From Papilionanthe hookeriana x Papilionanthe teres (lineage: Eukaryota > Streptophyta > Magnoliopsida > Asparagales > Orchidaceae): a stretch of DNA of 64,000 nt. The stretch spans positions 18,127,625 to 18,191,624 of the forward strand of contig CM040427.1 of assembly GCA_022702705.1 (NCBI GenBank). The letters run 5' to 3'. The translations under genes were made by a program, and so were the position numbers. The notes beneath the pieces were generated by a model. The model was not told the DNA's origin, did no database searches, and saw only the letters and a program-made list of their open reading frames with translations. Positions 1-10,806 of the stretch are shown in pieces; within the stretch, counting starts at the first letter, position 1; every line of letters begins with the position of its first letter.

Positions 1-1057
1 TTCTTAAATTATGGGTTACTATTAAAACCTGAAGGATAAGTAGGTCTAAAGTTTGTGTTTCCTTGGTTGTTCCAATTTTCTACTAGATTCATAGAGTTGT
101 TTCCCCATTGCAGGTTAACATCATTGTTATTATTCCAGTTAAAATTTGAATGATTCTTCCAACCAAGATTATAATAATTCAAGTAAGAATTGTTGGGTCT
201 ATTATTTATAGCATTTAAGATCTCATAGGGCGTTTGGGATTCTATTATCTGTCCTAATGAATTTTCCTCTTACACTTGGGGTGTTTGAGAATAATTTATT
301 CCTTATTGACTACTTTATTTGAAAAAGCAGCAATTTGAGAGACTATCATAGTTATATCATCAGAATCATGAATACTAGCTACTCTCCTAGGATTTACCCA
401 TTCAGAGGGCCATTGAAAATTGTTAGTAGCCATCTCTTCTATTAACGAAAATGCTTCATCGAAAGGTTTTGACATTAATGATCCACCAGCAGCAACATCT
501 ATAATTCGTCTCAGAGATCCCACTAATCAATTATATAATGTTTGAATTATTAACCAATCTAGTAAAGCAAAATGTGGGAACTTCCTAAGAAGATCTTTAA
601 ATCTTTCCCAAGCTTCATATATTGATTCCCCTTCAAACTGACCAAAAGATGAAATATCATTTCTTAGCTTCACAGTTTTTGATGGAGGGAAATATTTTGA
701 CAGAAATTATTGTGAAAGTTCTCCCCAAGTTCTGATAGATTCAGGTGCTAATGAATTTAACCACACCTTAGCTTTATCCCTTAATGAAAATAGAAAAAGT
801 CAAAGTCTGACAGCATCATTTGACACTCCATCATATTTAAAAGTAGCCCACAGTTTTAGAAAACTAGCGAGATGTAAATTAGGATCTTCGTTCGATGTTC
901 CTCCAAATAGATTTTTTTGTACCATTTGTATAATAGTTGGTTTAAGCTCAAATGAATTAGCAGGAACATCAGGATTTTGGATAGTTAAGTGAATTTCATC
1001 TACTGTTGAGTTAGCATAATCTCTTAAACATCTTGGTATATTTTGATTGTTCGCCAT
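1..1057 (-). pseudogene. gag: E1 gag (Athila-type capsid), partial and broken
   Basis: Retrotransposon Gag polyprotein, which forms the virus-like particle. The N-terminal part (800-1,057) begins MANNQNIPRCLRDYANSTVD and continues into the family hallmark FELKPTIIQM and LHLASFLKLWATFKYDGVSN. The middle domain shows as LRLFPFSLRDKAK-like and WERFKDLLRK-like stretches across stops and small indels. A second open stretch (296-523) carries AAGGSLMSKPFDEAFSLIEE and NNFQWPSEWVNPRRVASIHD. Asn-rich sequence follows to the window edge. The start codon at 1,057 matches the gag start of the sister copies E2 and E3. At least one stop and one frameshift separate the blocks, so this copy is non-functional. 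Confidence 0.85.
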
Positions 1058-1270
1058 TTTATGATGATTTTCAGATTTTTTTATTATTTTTGAATTTTTC
1101 TAGCAGTACGCTCTAATTCTGAATCGTAAGGCACTAAACCTATGGATCCAATCCCACACATATAAAATCACACAAAATGCACTAAAAAGTAAAAAAGCAC
1201 ACACAAAATTGCAAATTACAAAGTAAAGGTTTTTAAATACTATAATTTTAACAGTTACCGTTTTATAACA

Positions 1271-1288
1271 TCCACGACAACAACGCCA
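1271..1288 (-). promoter_or_regulatory. E1 primer-binding site (tRNA-Asp type), degenerate
   Basis: The minus strand reads TGGCGTTGTTGTCGTGGA. It corresponds to TGGCGTCGTTGCCGGGGA at the same place in E2, which is the Athila-type site complementary to the 3' end of tRNA-Asp. The differences are mostly C-to-T or G-to-A changes, as expected from cytosine methylation and deamination. Confidence 0.7.
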
Positions 1289-1291
1289 AAA

Positions 1292-2335
1292 ACTTAACTC
1301 AACCTACTAGTGCCGAATGCGCTGCCTCTAAGGTTAATATTCAAAGTATAGTTTCAGTTCAGTTTCACAATAAGATCAATTTAATGATGAGGCAGTCACT
1401 CGCATACTCAAGTATACATATCGTTCAAGTAATACAAGGCTCTAGTGGAGTTCTGGTTATCGATCCCACGAGGAAGGTAAGAACTTTATCAAAATATAGC
1501 CAAGATTTGAAATCTAATACTCAATTCACAATGCAAGTGCAAGTACTATTAAAGTTTCTAGTGCAAAGATAGCTACGACTAAGTTAACTACAATTACTTT
1601 CTAAATTTCTAAGCAGGATTAACTAACACACACTAAGTTTTTTATTAAAAGGTTATAATATGGAAAAGTATCTTTCCTCTTGTAATGAGTCTGTGATGAG
1701 TGATTGATATAGATTGATAATAAATTTGTATTGTTCCAAATAGGAGTGATTATATTCTTTACCCTCGTCAGAGTACCCCCTCTTTCAAGTATGAAAAGAA
1801 CATTGGCAAATCCTAGGCTTAGTTACTAAATCTGAGGTTAGGGTGGGAGGATATTGGCTCTCACTTCAGAGCTCCCACTTTCCTTCACCTAAAGGCTAAC
1901 CCTCGCTTTAGTTACCAAACTTTAAGACCAAATTGAGCATTTCAGCCTGTCACTCTAAAATCTCCAATTTGATGCCCATCAAACCATATTTCCCAATTTA
2001 TTTGCACTCAATTCCAATGAACTATGCAACTCATTCATGGACATTGAATGGATTCTCCACTATTATTGTAGAACACTTAGTCCTTTCAGATTGAATGTTT
2101 TACAACAAGTTTTAACAATTCAATTGGCCAAATTAAAAAGTAAATGAAGTTCAAAGTGAAAAACCATCACAATTTCTTAACATTTTTATGGCACATCAAA
2201 TCTACATCAACATTTCACCACATCACATTGCAAGAAGAAAGACAAAGAAATCTACTCAAAATTCATGAGGAAGATAAAAAAAAACATGGATTTTATATAT
2301 AAAAGGAAAGTCATACAAACCATAAAAGTAAGTAC
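1292..2335 (-). repeat. E1 LTR (minus), R-U5 side, U3 truncated
   Basis: Homologous to the LTRs of N1: it shares the blocks around CAAGTAATACAAGGCTCTAG, the GTTATCGATCCCA block, the GAACATTGGC block and the TCTCACTTCAGAGCTCCCAC block. Reverse-complemented, it also aligns with 2,370-3,525, so the two form a diverged inverted repeat. The boundary with the neighbouring plus-strand LTR is not sharp; I place it in 2,290-2,370. Confidence 0.65.
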
Positions 2336-2369
2336 AAATTATCTCAATATCTTCCCCAAGCAAATCCCT

Positions 2370-3525
2370 TTAAGTTCCTTTGAGCCCTTTAATTCTGAAC
2401 TCTCTGTGGTTGGGTGACCAGTACTAGGGAGACTTGTAAGAGAAAAGAAGAGATTCAAAGGAACTTCAAGGGTTTGGTGGAGAGGAACTTGAGATAAGTT
2501 TTTATCTTTGTACTTCATTTGGCTTTAATTGAGAGTTCTTGTGTTTCTACATGATTTTAACTTTTAAAATTACTTATTATTGCATTTTCTCCATGGATTC
2601 TGAGTAGTTTCTTTAACTTATTCCTTAAAATGAGAAGTAATTAAGTTTTTTAGGGAAGTTGTGGAATTATTGATCTTTAATGTTGGAATAAGTTTTGTCA
2701 ATTTAATCCTTGCAATTCATTTACTTCTTGATTTAGCTAATTAAGATGTCAAAATTTGTTGTGAGAACTTGTAAGATCCTTGTAGGTATTTTCTCAGTCA
2801 ACAGTTGGTAGGAATCACATGAGATTGTATGGTTGAGAAAGTAATTCATATAATTTTGTGCAAATGAAAAGGGAAATATACTTTGATAGGTGTAGAATTA
2901 GAGGACTTTAAGGTGACAGACTAAAGCCCCATAATTTGGTTTATTATTTCAGGTTTTGATGCTAGATGTTAGCCTCCAGGTGGAGGGAAAGGAAGGAACT
3001 CTAGAGTGAGAGCTAGTATCTTCCCTACCTAACCTGTATTCAAAACTATTCAAACTTTAAACTAGCCAATGTTCTTTATAGCAACTCTAGTAAGGTTAAA
3101 AAATAATATTACTCCTATTTGGCACAACACATTTTGAATACTTCAACAACATAACTCATGTACTTATTACTTATTCATGATAAGGAAAAAGATATTTTCA
3201 TTTATACCTCTCTAAATCTTACAAAATCTTATTATAATTTGTTAATTGTTCACTATATTTCATAATATAATAAAATACCAAAAAGAATCGCATTTTCAAG
3301 TTTTTCTAGTATCTGAAACTGTTTAAGTCAGTGTCTTTTTTTAAATAGATTTCGTGATCAAATTCCTTATAATTTTTAAATATCCAAAAATTTCCCTATG
3401 GGATCAATATTTTGGAGCTTAATCAGAAATTTTTTATATTACTTGATAACGATACGTATACATGCGCTGAATCCTTAAATTAAGTAAAAATATAAAACAT
3501 ATTACCACAAGTATAATTATCATCA
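2370..3525 (+). repeat. E2 5' LTR, truncated at U3
   Basis: Aligns with 20,220-21,359 of the 3' LTR: both hold GGAACTTGAGATAAGTTTTT, the CTAGGGAGACT block and the AATTTCCC(T/G)...GGG block near the end. It ends ...TATCATCA at 3,525, a CA end, 13 bp before the primer site. About 650 bp present at the start of the 3' LTR are missing here; E1 LTR sequence stands in their place. Confidence 0.75.
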
Positions 3526-3538
3526 GGGTTCAAGTCTT

Positions 3539-3556
3539 TGGCGTCGTTGCCGGGGA
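3539..3556 (+). promoter_or_regulatory. E2 primer-binding site (tRNA-Asp type)
   Basis: TGGCGTCGTTGCCGGGGA just after the 5' LTR. This is the site where tRNA-Asp primes minus-strand cDNA in Athila-type elements. One base (T for C at position 6) differs from the tRNA complement. Confidence 0.85.
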
Positions 3557-3816
3557 AATTTTCTTTTAATTGGATTTGAATTGAAAAGAAAAATTAAAAG
3601 AAATTTTCAAAAAAAAACAAAATTTCTATTTTAGAAAGTCTTATTTAAACCTTATTTATTTACTTGTGTTGAATTTTATTTTCATTGTTGTGTTGTAATA
3701 GTTTATGCGAAGTTTAGGTTCTGAAGGACTTGTGCCCTACAATTCTGAATTAGAAAGAACAATTAGAAAAATTAAAAAAATTTAAAATACTAAAAAAAAT
3801 TCAAAAATTTCATGAA

Positions 3817-4489
3817 ATGACAAATCAAAATAATCAAAATGCTAAAATTCATCAAGAATTTAGACCCTTAAGAGATTAAGCAAACCCTACAGTGGATGAA
3901 CTTCATGATAGTATTCAAAATCCTACTGTAGCTGCTAATTCATTTGAACTTAAACCAGCTATTATCCAAATGATATCAAATAATCAATTTGGAGGAGTAC
4001 CAACTGAAGATCAAAATTTACATCTTATCATTTTTCTAGAATTGTGTGCTGCATTTAAAAATGATGGTGTTTTTGATGATGCTATTAGACTTAGGCTTTT
4101 TCCATTCTCACTTAGAGATAAGGTTAAGATATGGTTGAATTCGTTAGCTCCTGGATCTATCAGAACTTGGGGTGATTTTGCATAGAAATTCCTTGTTAAA
4201 TATTTTCTACCATAAAAAACTGTGAAACTTAGAAATGATATTACATCTTTTTGTCAGTTTTAAGGGAAATCTATTTATGAATCTTGGAACGATTTAAAGA
4301 ACTCCTAAGAAAGTGTCCACACCATGTTGTGCCAGATTGGTTAATTATTCAAAATTTTTATAATGGATTAGCTTGATCTCTTAGATCTATTATCAATGCC
4401 GTTATTGGTGGTTCATTGATGTCAAAACCATTTCATGAAGCTTATGCTTTAATTGAAGAAATGACTACTAATAATTTTCAATGGCCTTC
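3817..4489 (+). pseudogene. gag: E2 gag, N-terminal two thirds
   Basis: Starts at ATG 3,817 (MTNQNNQNAKIHQEFRPLRD). An in-frame TAA follows where sister copies have Tyr (DYANP). It then reads open through TVDELHDSIQNPTVAANSFE, NQFGGVPTEDQNLHL and RLFPFSLRDKVKIWLNSLAP to a stop after GDFA. Beyond 4,186 the capsid blocks KFLVKYFLP, KLRNDITSFCQ and NNFQWPSE remain recognisable in shifted frames. The gene is cut at 4,489 by the insertion of N1 and resumes at 12,692. Confidence 0.88.
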
Positions 4490-6335
4490 TGAAACGAATT
4501 TTTTATCTGCAAGAATTTATGAACCCAGATTTATATATTTATAATGTTTTTGTAAAGTAACAATTTCAAACGCAAGCATACGTATTGCTCAAGTAATACA
4601 GGGCTCTAGTGGAGTCCCGTTTATCGATCCCATAGGGAAGCGAGGTAAGAGGTCCTTTGTCAAATTCTAGTCCACTACTATTAGACTTTAGTTTGGAAGG
4701 TCGATATAAGTGGTTTTTAAACAACTTCTCTTAAAGGTAAATCTTAATTTTAAAATAACTAATAACTACTCCTAAAGGAAAATATTAATACTAAAGATAA
4801 CCCTTTCTGGATAAATTGGTTTTGAGAATTTTGAGATAATAAAAACTACTATTCTTAAGTAATGAATTGGATAATGTAAAGGAATGAGATGTAATAAATA
4901 TTGTATGTGCCAAATAGGATCAATCCTATTCTTTACCCTCTTCCAAGTGCATAAAGAACATTGGCTAATCCTAGTTTTAGTCTCTAAATCTGTGGTTAGG
5001 CTGGGAGGTCCCTTCACCTGTAGGCTAACTCTCGCTTTAGTTTCCAAACACTAGGACCAAATTGGGGATTTTAGTCTGTCATCATAAAATCTCCAATTCT
5101 ACGCCCATCAAAGTATATTTCCCTATTTATTTGCACTCAACCCCATGAACTTCACCATCCATGGAATTTGAATGTGGTTCCACTTTGTTGAGAATTACAC
5201 CGCCCTCTCGGATCATAGCGCAATTACAATGAATTTTAACACTACAACGAGCTCTTTTTGTAATGTAAATGAAGTGCAAGTAAAAACCATCACATTTATA
5301 AATAAAATTCTTTTAGCAAGAATCTCAATATCCCAAACATGAATCCTACTCATTGGGAAAAAAAAGTAGAAAGAAAACAATGGCATAATCTTTTTATGCC
5401 ACTATTTCCAAAGAAGAATAAAGAGTAAGAGAAAGACATCACAAAGCTATAAGAAAACACAACGAAAAACTTCATTTTTAAGTAAATCCACATAATAAGC
5501 GTTTACAAAATCATAAGATAATGAAGAAAAAAATACTTAGATTTTTTACCTTGAAAGAAAAAAGATCTCTCCCACAAAGTCTCCCGCTGATCCATACAAT
5601 GCTAGTACAAACCCTTACAAATTCTCTCGATATACCCTCACCAATCTCTCCAAAAAGGTAGAAATCTATATTTCTACTCCTATTCTAAGATCTCTAAACA
5701 TTATCCACGTTTTTCCTAACATCTACCTCCCTTTTTTGGCTTCAAATTCGCTTTAAAATAGTGTAGGGACAAATTTCTCAAGAGGTGCTTGAAAAAACCT
5801 TCCAAAAAACGTCCAAATTCGACGTATACGACCAATAAGAGCTTCTGGCGCGGTCCGGTGCTGTCTGGGCGTTGTCACTATTTTCAATTGACTTTTTGTG
5901 CTTTCTGGATGCTGGCACGGTCCGAGACTGGATAGGGCGCCGTCTGACGCCCTACTTTGCGCAGCTCCACCGTTTTGCTTCGTTTGGCTCCGTTTTAGCT
6001 CTGATTCACTCCATTTCAGTTGCGTTGCTTTCCTAACAAATATCCTTACAAAATAAATATAAAAACAACCTTTATTTAAAGTGTAATCTCATTCAAAAGT
6101 ATGTAAGAAGTGTAAAAGAGATTAAGCACAGAAAGACTTATCAAAATGTGTCATGCCAAAATTTGTTTTTTTGCCCGTTTTTGCTCCAAATTGCACCATT
6201 TTGTTTCCTTTTCTCCAAAAGAGATTTCTTGTACCTAAAATCAAAAACATACAAAATACCTTCCTTTATAGTGTAATATCATCAAAATTAGGTATACAAT
6301 AGACATTAAAAAACTATTAAATTTTCAGTGGATCA
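4490..6335 (-). repeat. N1 3' LTR
   Basis: On the minus strand it starts TGATCCACTGAAAATT at 6,335 and ends ...TTCGTTTCA at 4,490, giving TG...CA ends. It aligns over its whole length with 10,807-12,691. A GC-richer block at about 5,830-5,980 lies inside. Divergence between the two LTRs is visible by eye (many substitutions, small indels), so the insertion is not recent. Confidence 0.85.
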
Positions 6336-6339
6336 AGAT

Positions 6340-6350
6340 CCCCCAAACTT
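6340..6350 (-). promoter_or_regulatory. N1 polypurine tract
   Basis: AAGTTTGGGGG on the minus strand, a few bases before the 3' LTR. It is the plus-strand primer and is identical to the tract of E2 at 19,540-19,550. Confidence 0.8.
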
Positions 6351-8400
6351 AATTATTACTTATCCTCAAGTAATTTAGTTAATACATAAAATAATGATCC
6401 ACTACAATGAAATTTATTTCTAAAATACCATGATTTTGACTTAGATAAATACAGTAGTAAAATTTTCAAAAAGATCTTTGAATAATTCAAGTAAATTTTG
6501 TAGGTATAAGGCTATCAAGTCATCAAGTCTAAGAGTTCTAGCCTTCTATTCATTTCAAAAATGACTGTAGATTGTTCTATTAAGACACTTAAAAGGATTA
6601 CATGACAAGAATTTTATGAGAACACTACTAGTAAAGATACTAATCCATACATATAAGTTCAGGAAAGTAATTAAGTTCTTCCCTTTAGGTAGATCCAAGT
6701 GAAGCCGATTTTTATTAGGCATCTCCTCAAGCTTCTCCTCACTTTTTCTTTTCACTTTTAATTTTCTTTTCTTTCTTTTTTTCTTTTTTTAGGGATCATT
6801 TTCAATCCCATTTTTTTACTTTTTTTTCTTTTGTTTTTTTATGTGAGGATTACTATATCTGGATAGCCTTTAATAATTTTGAACTGCATCCTTCTCACCC
6901 TAAATTTGAAAATTACCACAATCCTTTACCTCATAGGCATTTCTTTAGTTTATTATTAATTCATCATAGAGTCGCAATCCATTCCTTTCACATAAAGTTT
7001 TAAGGTTCTTAATATTTCAAACATATAGTTTTTCTTACTTTGAATAGCTGACTATAGTCCTATTCTCTTATACCAAATATCTTATCCTACAAAATTACTT
7101 TTCATTACCAAAAACTTTCATTCAAGTCCACTAAAGTACTCAAATAAAATCAAAATACAATTAATTGAAATTGAGCTCTATCACAGGAAATCATGTTAAT
7201 AATTTTGATAGACTTTTAAATGAGAACAACTAATAGTTACATCTTTCTCTCCCCCAAACTTAAATTTTAAAATATTTTGCAATTAATTCCATAAAATGTA
7301 GCAGGAAGAAAAAGTAAAGGTTGAATATACTTACTACTACAACATCCTATCAAATTCATATACATGTAAAATCAGGATAGAATGACTGCAGAAGAAAGTA
7401 AGTCTAGCTTAAAACATGCTTGTAATAAAATTACACTAAAAGGAAGCATTCTCACTTTAAAATTTTATTTTTCTTCCTACCCCAAACTTAATTTTTAACA
7501 TATATAACATAAACAGGAAAAAAAATAGTTTAGAAATTATATCTACCACAAATGTCTATAAAAAAAATCTGCAAGTACTAATCAGGACAGAACAACATGC
7601 AGCAGAAAGTAAATCTAAACTAAGCATGCCAGAGTGAAATTCACTAAATAAAAGTTTAACTAGCACAACAGGTATCAGCATGATAATATAAAAATGTTCT
7701 TCAAGTATTATATAAAATTGTAACACAAAAATAAACACACATAATAAATGAGTTCAATTCTTCAATTAACTCATCACATCTCACTACTTACCTCCAATTT
7801 ATAATGGAATCACTACACTAATAAATCAGGTAATTTTTTAAAATGATTTTATATATTATAATCCCAAAGATAAGATTATTCCTGGTATATTGGCTCCCAG
7901 GCACCAATCCCAGGCATCATCTAATCCTTTAATTAAGCACCTCTAACAATTATAAATCGTAGTGTAAGATCATCCTAATGTTATTCATCAAATAGGTTCA
8001 CGACTCCTACCAAATGAAAGAAAAGTTAGAGAATGAAAGTAACAAAATTGAGATGAACTGTCATTGTTCAAATTCATGATATCTCTTATAAAACTCAAGT
8101 CTGAGTAAGATCCGAGTTAGTGAACTCGTCAATCCAACTACTACAAGAGAACATATAAATCTAACCATAATAAAAAGTTAGGGAATCACCTCCCTCATGA
8201 CACACAAAGATCAAATCAAACTACTAACAATCCAAACATCTACCAATCAACAATCAAACTGATCAATCCATAATGACACATAAAGATCAAGTCAATCCAC
8301 TCTAAAGCAAACACAATACAACACTAACAATCATGACTTCCAAGCATACTAAATCAGATCACACTGATAACAATGGGTTACCTCCCATAAAGCGCTTGGT
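6351..8400 (-). other. N1 3' non-coding region
   Basis: No believable coding frame. It holds a long purine-rich stretch on the minus strand (about 6,740-6,840) that corresponds to 19,087-19,127 of E2. Two further copies of the polypurine motif lie near 7,250-7,262 and 7,480-7,492. At 8,370-8,400 it reaches the conserved segment found just after integrase in E2 (17,200-17,260) and E3 (25,500-25,540). Confidence 0.7.
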
Positions 8401-8404
8401 TTTA

Positions 8405-9430
8405 ACATCGCGGGCCTGACAAATGATTCCTTCTGAATCAAAATTCTAATTAAGTAATCCTCGATCAATCACCCAATCTTTTCCAAATCAAAAGATTTCT
8501 ACAAGATTCTCAAATTTTAAATTTTCATTCAGCTCTTCCTTTTTAGACTGATTTATATCATTGTTCATCATATTTCTTTCTAGGTCCAATATTCTTCAAT
8601 TGATTTTCTGAATTTGCATAGTAATATAATCCTTAAAATTCATAAGAAATGGATCTTTATATGATAATTCAATATCTCTCAAATTTTGGATCTGATTCTC
8701 TCTACATAGTTCAGATTCTAGATCAAATTCTTCAATGTCACTCTTCTGTTTCAAGTTATCTTCTAATTCTTCTCCTTGATAATTATTAAATGATGGAGGT
8801 GGTTTTTCTATTTCCTTAGGAATTTCTTCCAATGGTCTTTCAATATCCTTATCCTCTTTTCTTAACTCAATGTTCTTTTGAAATATATCCTCAAATTCTC
8901 TTCCAAGTCTTAGTTCGATATCTTTATCTTGTTAATTATTCAATTCAAGTGTTTCTTGTGATTGAGTCGAATCTAAAAATATAAAGACTGGTAGTCCATC
9001 TTAAGTTTATTAGATGTTTCAACAGATGGAATTAAAAGTTCATTATTTTTTATAGCATCCATCATTTCACACCTCTCTTAAACATACATACAGTCTTCTT
9101 TAAATAACGTTTTCAAATCATCATGAAAGTCCATTTCGATCTCATCTGTTACCTTACTTTCAAAACTTTTTTGGAAATGGTCTTTATTTAGATAATCAAT
9201 TTCATTTATAAAAAAACAATCATCATCTTTTCTCTCAGCTGGATCATTTTTGTTCTCTTTAAGTTTAATCTCAGTGTTGCTAGGAAGTTTTCCTTAAGGT
9301 TTATTGCTAAGTGAATTAGCAATTTGTCCCAGTTGATTCTCTATGTTTCTAATCGCAACATTTTGACTTTGCAATTGGTTTCTCATTTGCAATACCACTT
9401 CTTCTATCGACATATTCTCATCCTCAAATT
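8405..9430 (-). pseudogene. N1 acidic, Glu/Lys-rich coding stretch downstream of gag
   Basis: Follows the Gag C-terminus on the same strand. The clearest open part (8,596-8,832) is highly charged, with runs such as EEIPKEIEKPPPSF, GEELEDNLKQKSDIEEF and LCRENQIQNLRDIEL. It has no protease D-S/T-G motif, no RT or integrase motif, and no membrane segment. In intact Athila elements a charged Gag-protease linker lies here, so this may be an expanded linker left after pol was deleted. Stops occur at several points. Function unknown. Confidence 0.5.
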
Positions 9431-10457
9431 GTTGATTATTGTTAGAGTCTAGTGGATATGAAGGTCTATAACTTGTTTTACCCTGACTATTCCAACTTCC
9501 ATTAGGATTTGCATGATTGTTTTCCCATTGTTGGTTTCCACCCTCAGTAGTATGATTCCAGTTAAAATTAGGATGGTTCTTCCAACCTGGGTTGTAAACT
9601 TAAGAATACGGGTTGTTTATGGTATTTAAAGTCTCATATAAAAAGTTGTAATCAATCATACGCCCTAATGAACTTTTCTCACTTACAGGATTCCATTGAG
9701 GCTAGTTCATTCCAAATTGGTCCAACTTCCTTGATATTGCAATATCGTGAGATGCAAGAATTGCATTCACATATGTATCATGAACACTAGCTACATTTTT
9801 ATGATTTACCCTTGTAGAGGGCCACTGACATTCATTTGTAGCCATTTCTTTAATTAATGAACCACCAGCAACAACATTAATAATGGACCTAAGGGATCCT
9901 ACTAATCCATTATAAAAAGTTTGAATGATTAACCAATCTGGTAGAGCATGATGTGGACACTTTCTTAGGAGTTCCTTAAATCTTTCCCAGGCTTCATATA
10001 TTGATTCCCCTTCATACTGACAACATGAAATAATATTGTTTCTAAGTTTAGTAGTCCTTGAAGGTGGAAAATACTTAGCTAGGAATTTCTGAGTTAACTC
10101 CTCCCAATTTTTAATAGAACCATGTGCTAATGAGTATAACCACATTTTAGCATTATCCCTTAGTGAGAAAGGAAAAAGCCTTAGCCTAACAACATCGTAC
10201 GACATGTCGTTATAACGAAATGTAGCACAAAGTTCTATAAATTAGATAAGGTAAATAGGGATCTTATGAAGGAGTTCCTCCAAGGCGGTTGTTACTGCAC
10301 AAGTTGGATAATAGGCTGGATTTAGTTCGAACGAGTCAACTTCTACGACAGGGTTTTGTATACTTGAGTGAATTACATCTATCGTAGGATTTACATAATC
10401 CCTCAATGATTTATGATGATTTTCCAAGTTATTATTTTGAATGTTTTTCATTTCCAT
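9430..10457 (-). pseudogene. gag: N1 gag (Athila-type capsid)
   Basis: Start at 10,457 (MEMKNIQNNNLENHHKSLRD), then VNPTIDVIHSSIQNPVVEVD and FELNPA. A frameshift near 10,240 follows, then a long open stretch (9,702-10,205) with VVRLRLFPFSLRDNAKMWLY, LTQKFLAKYFPPSRTTKLRN, WERFKELLRKCPHHALPDWL and IQTFYNGLVGSLRSIINVVA. The C-terminus carries the Asn/Trp-rich block (NHPNF-like) up to 9,430. As the only recognisable structural gene kept in this pol-less element, it would have depended on a partner's pol. Confidence 0.85.
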
Positions 10458-10783
10458 TTCTAGTTTTTCAAGTCCTTTCTATTTTTTAATTTTCTTCCAT
10501 TTTTCTAACTCGGGACCATAAGGCACAAGTCCTACAGATCCTTTATTTTGCATACATAACACAACAAACAATACATTAACAATAAAACAAATAAAATGAA
10601 AAATATATTCAACAAAACAAACATTTTCATAAACACCTTATTTTTCACGCAAACAGTTTTTTCACAATACTTTTTCATACCAAAAACACATATCACATAA
10701 AAACAATTTTACGACACTAAAGTTTTCCAATTCTAAGAAAAATTACATCAACTAAAATTCTCATAAAATTTTTACCGAAGCTT

Positions 10784-10800
10784 CCCCGGTAATTGCGCCA
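10784..10800 (-). promoter_or_regulatory. N1 primer-binding site
   Basis: The minus strand reads TGGCGCAATTACCGGGG, 6 bp inside the end of the 5' LTR. It is a tRNA-Asp-type site as in E2, with two or three changes. Confidence 0.8.
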
Positions 10801-10806
10801 AAAACT

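Larger units (their letters stand above)
1..2335 (-). mobile_element. E1: 5' part of an Athila-type Ty3/gypsy element
   Basis: Reading leftwards on the minus strand: an LTR fragment, a degenerate primer-binding site, an untranslated leader (about 1,061-1,270) and a gag pseudogene that runs off the left edge. The order and the gag family place it in the Athila lineage. The LTR lacks its U3 end, because near 2,300-2,370 it meets the LTR of E2 in opposite orientation. The rest of gag and all of pol lie outside the window. Confidence 0.75.

Noticed and set aside
1384..1572. 62-codon ORF in the E1 LTR
   Set aside because: It covers an LTR block that also occurs at 4,560, 10,880 and 41,020 without an open frame.
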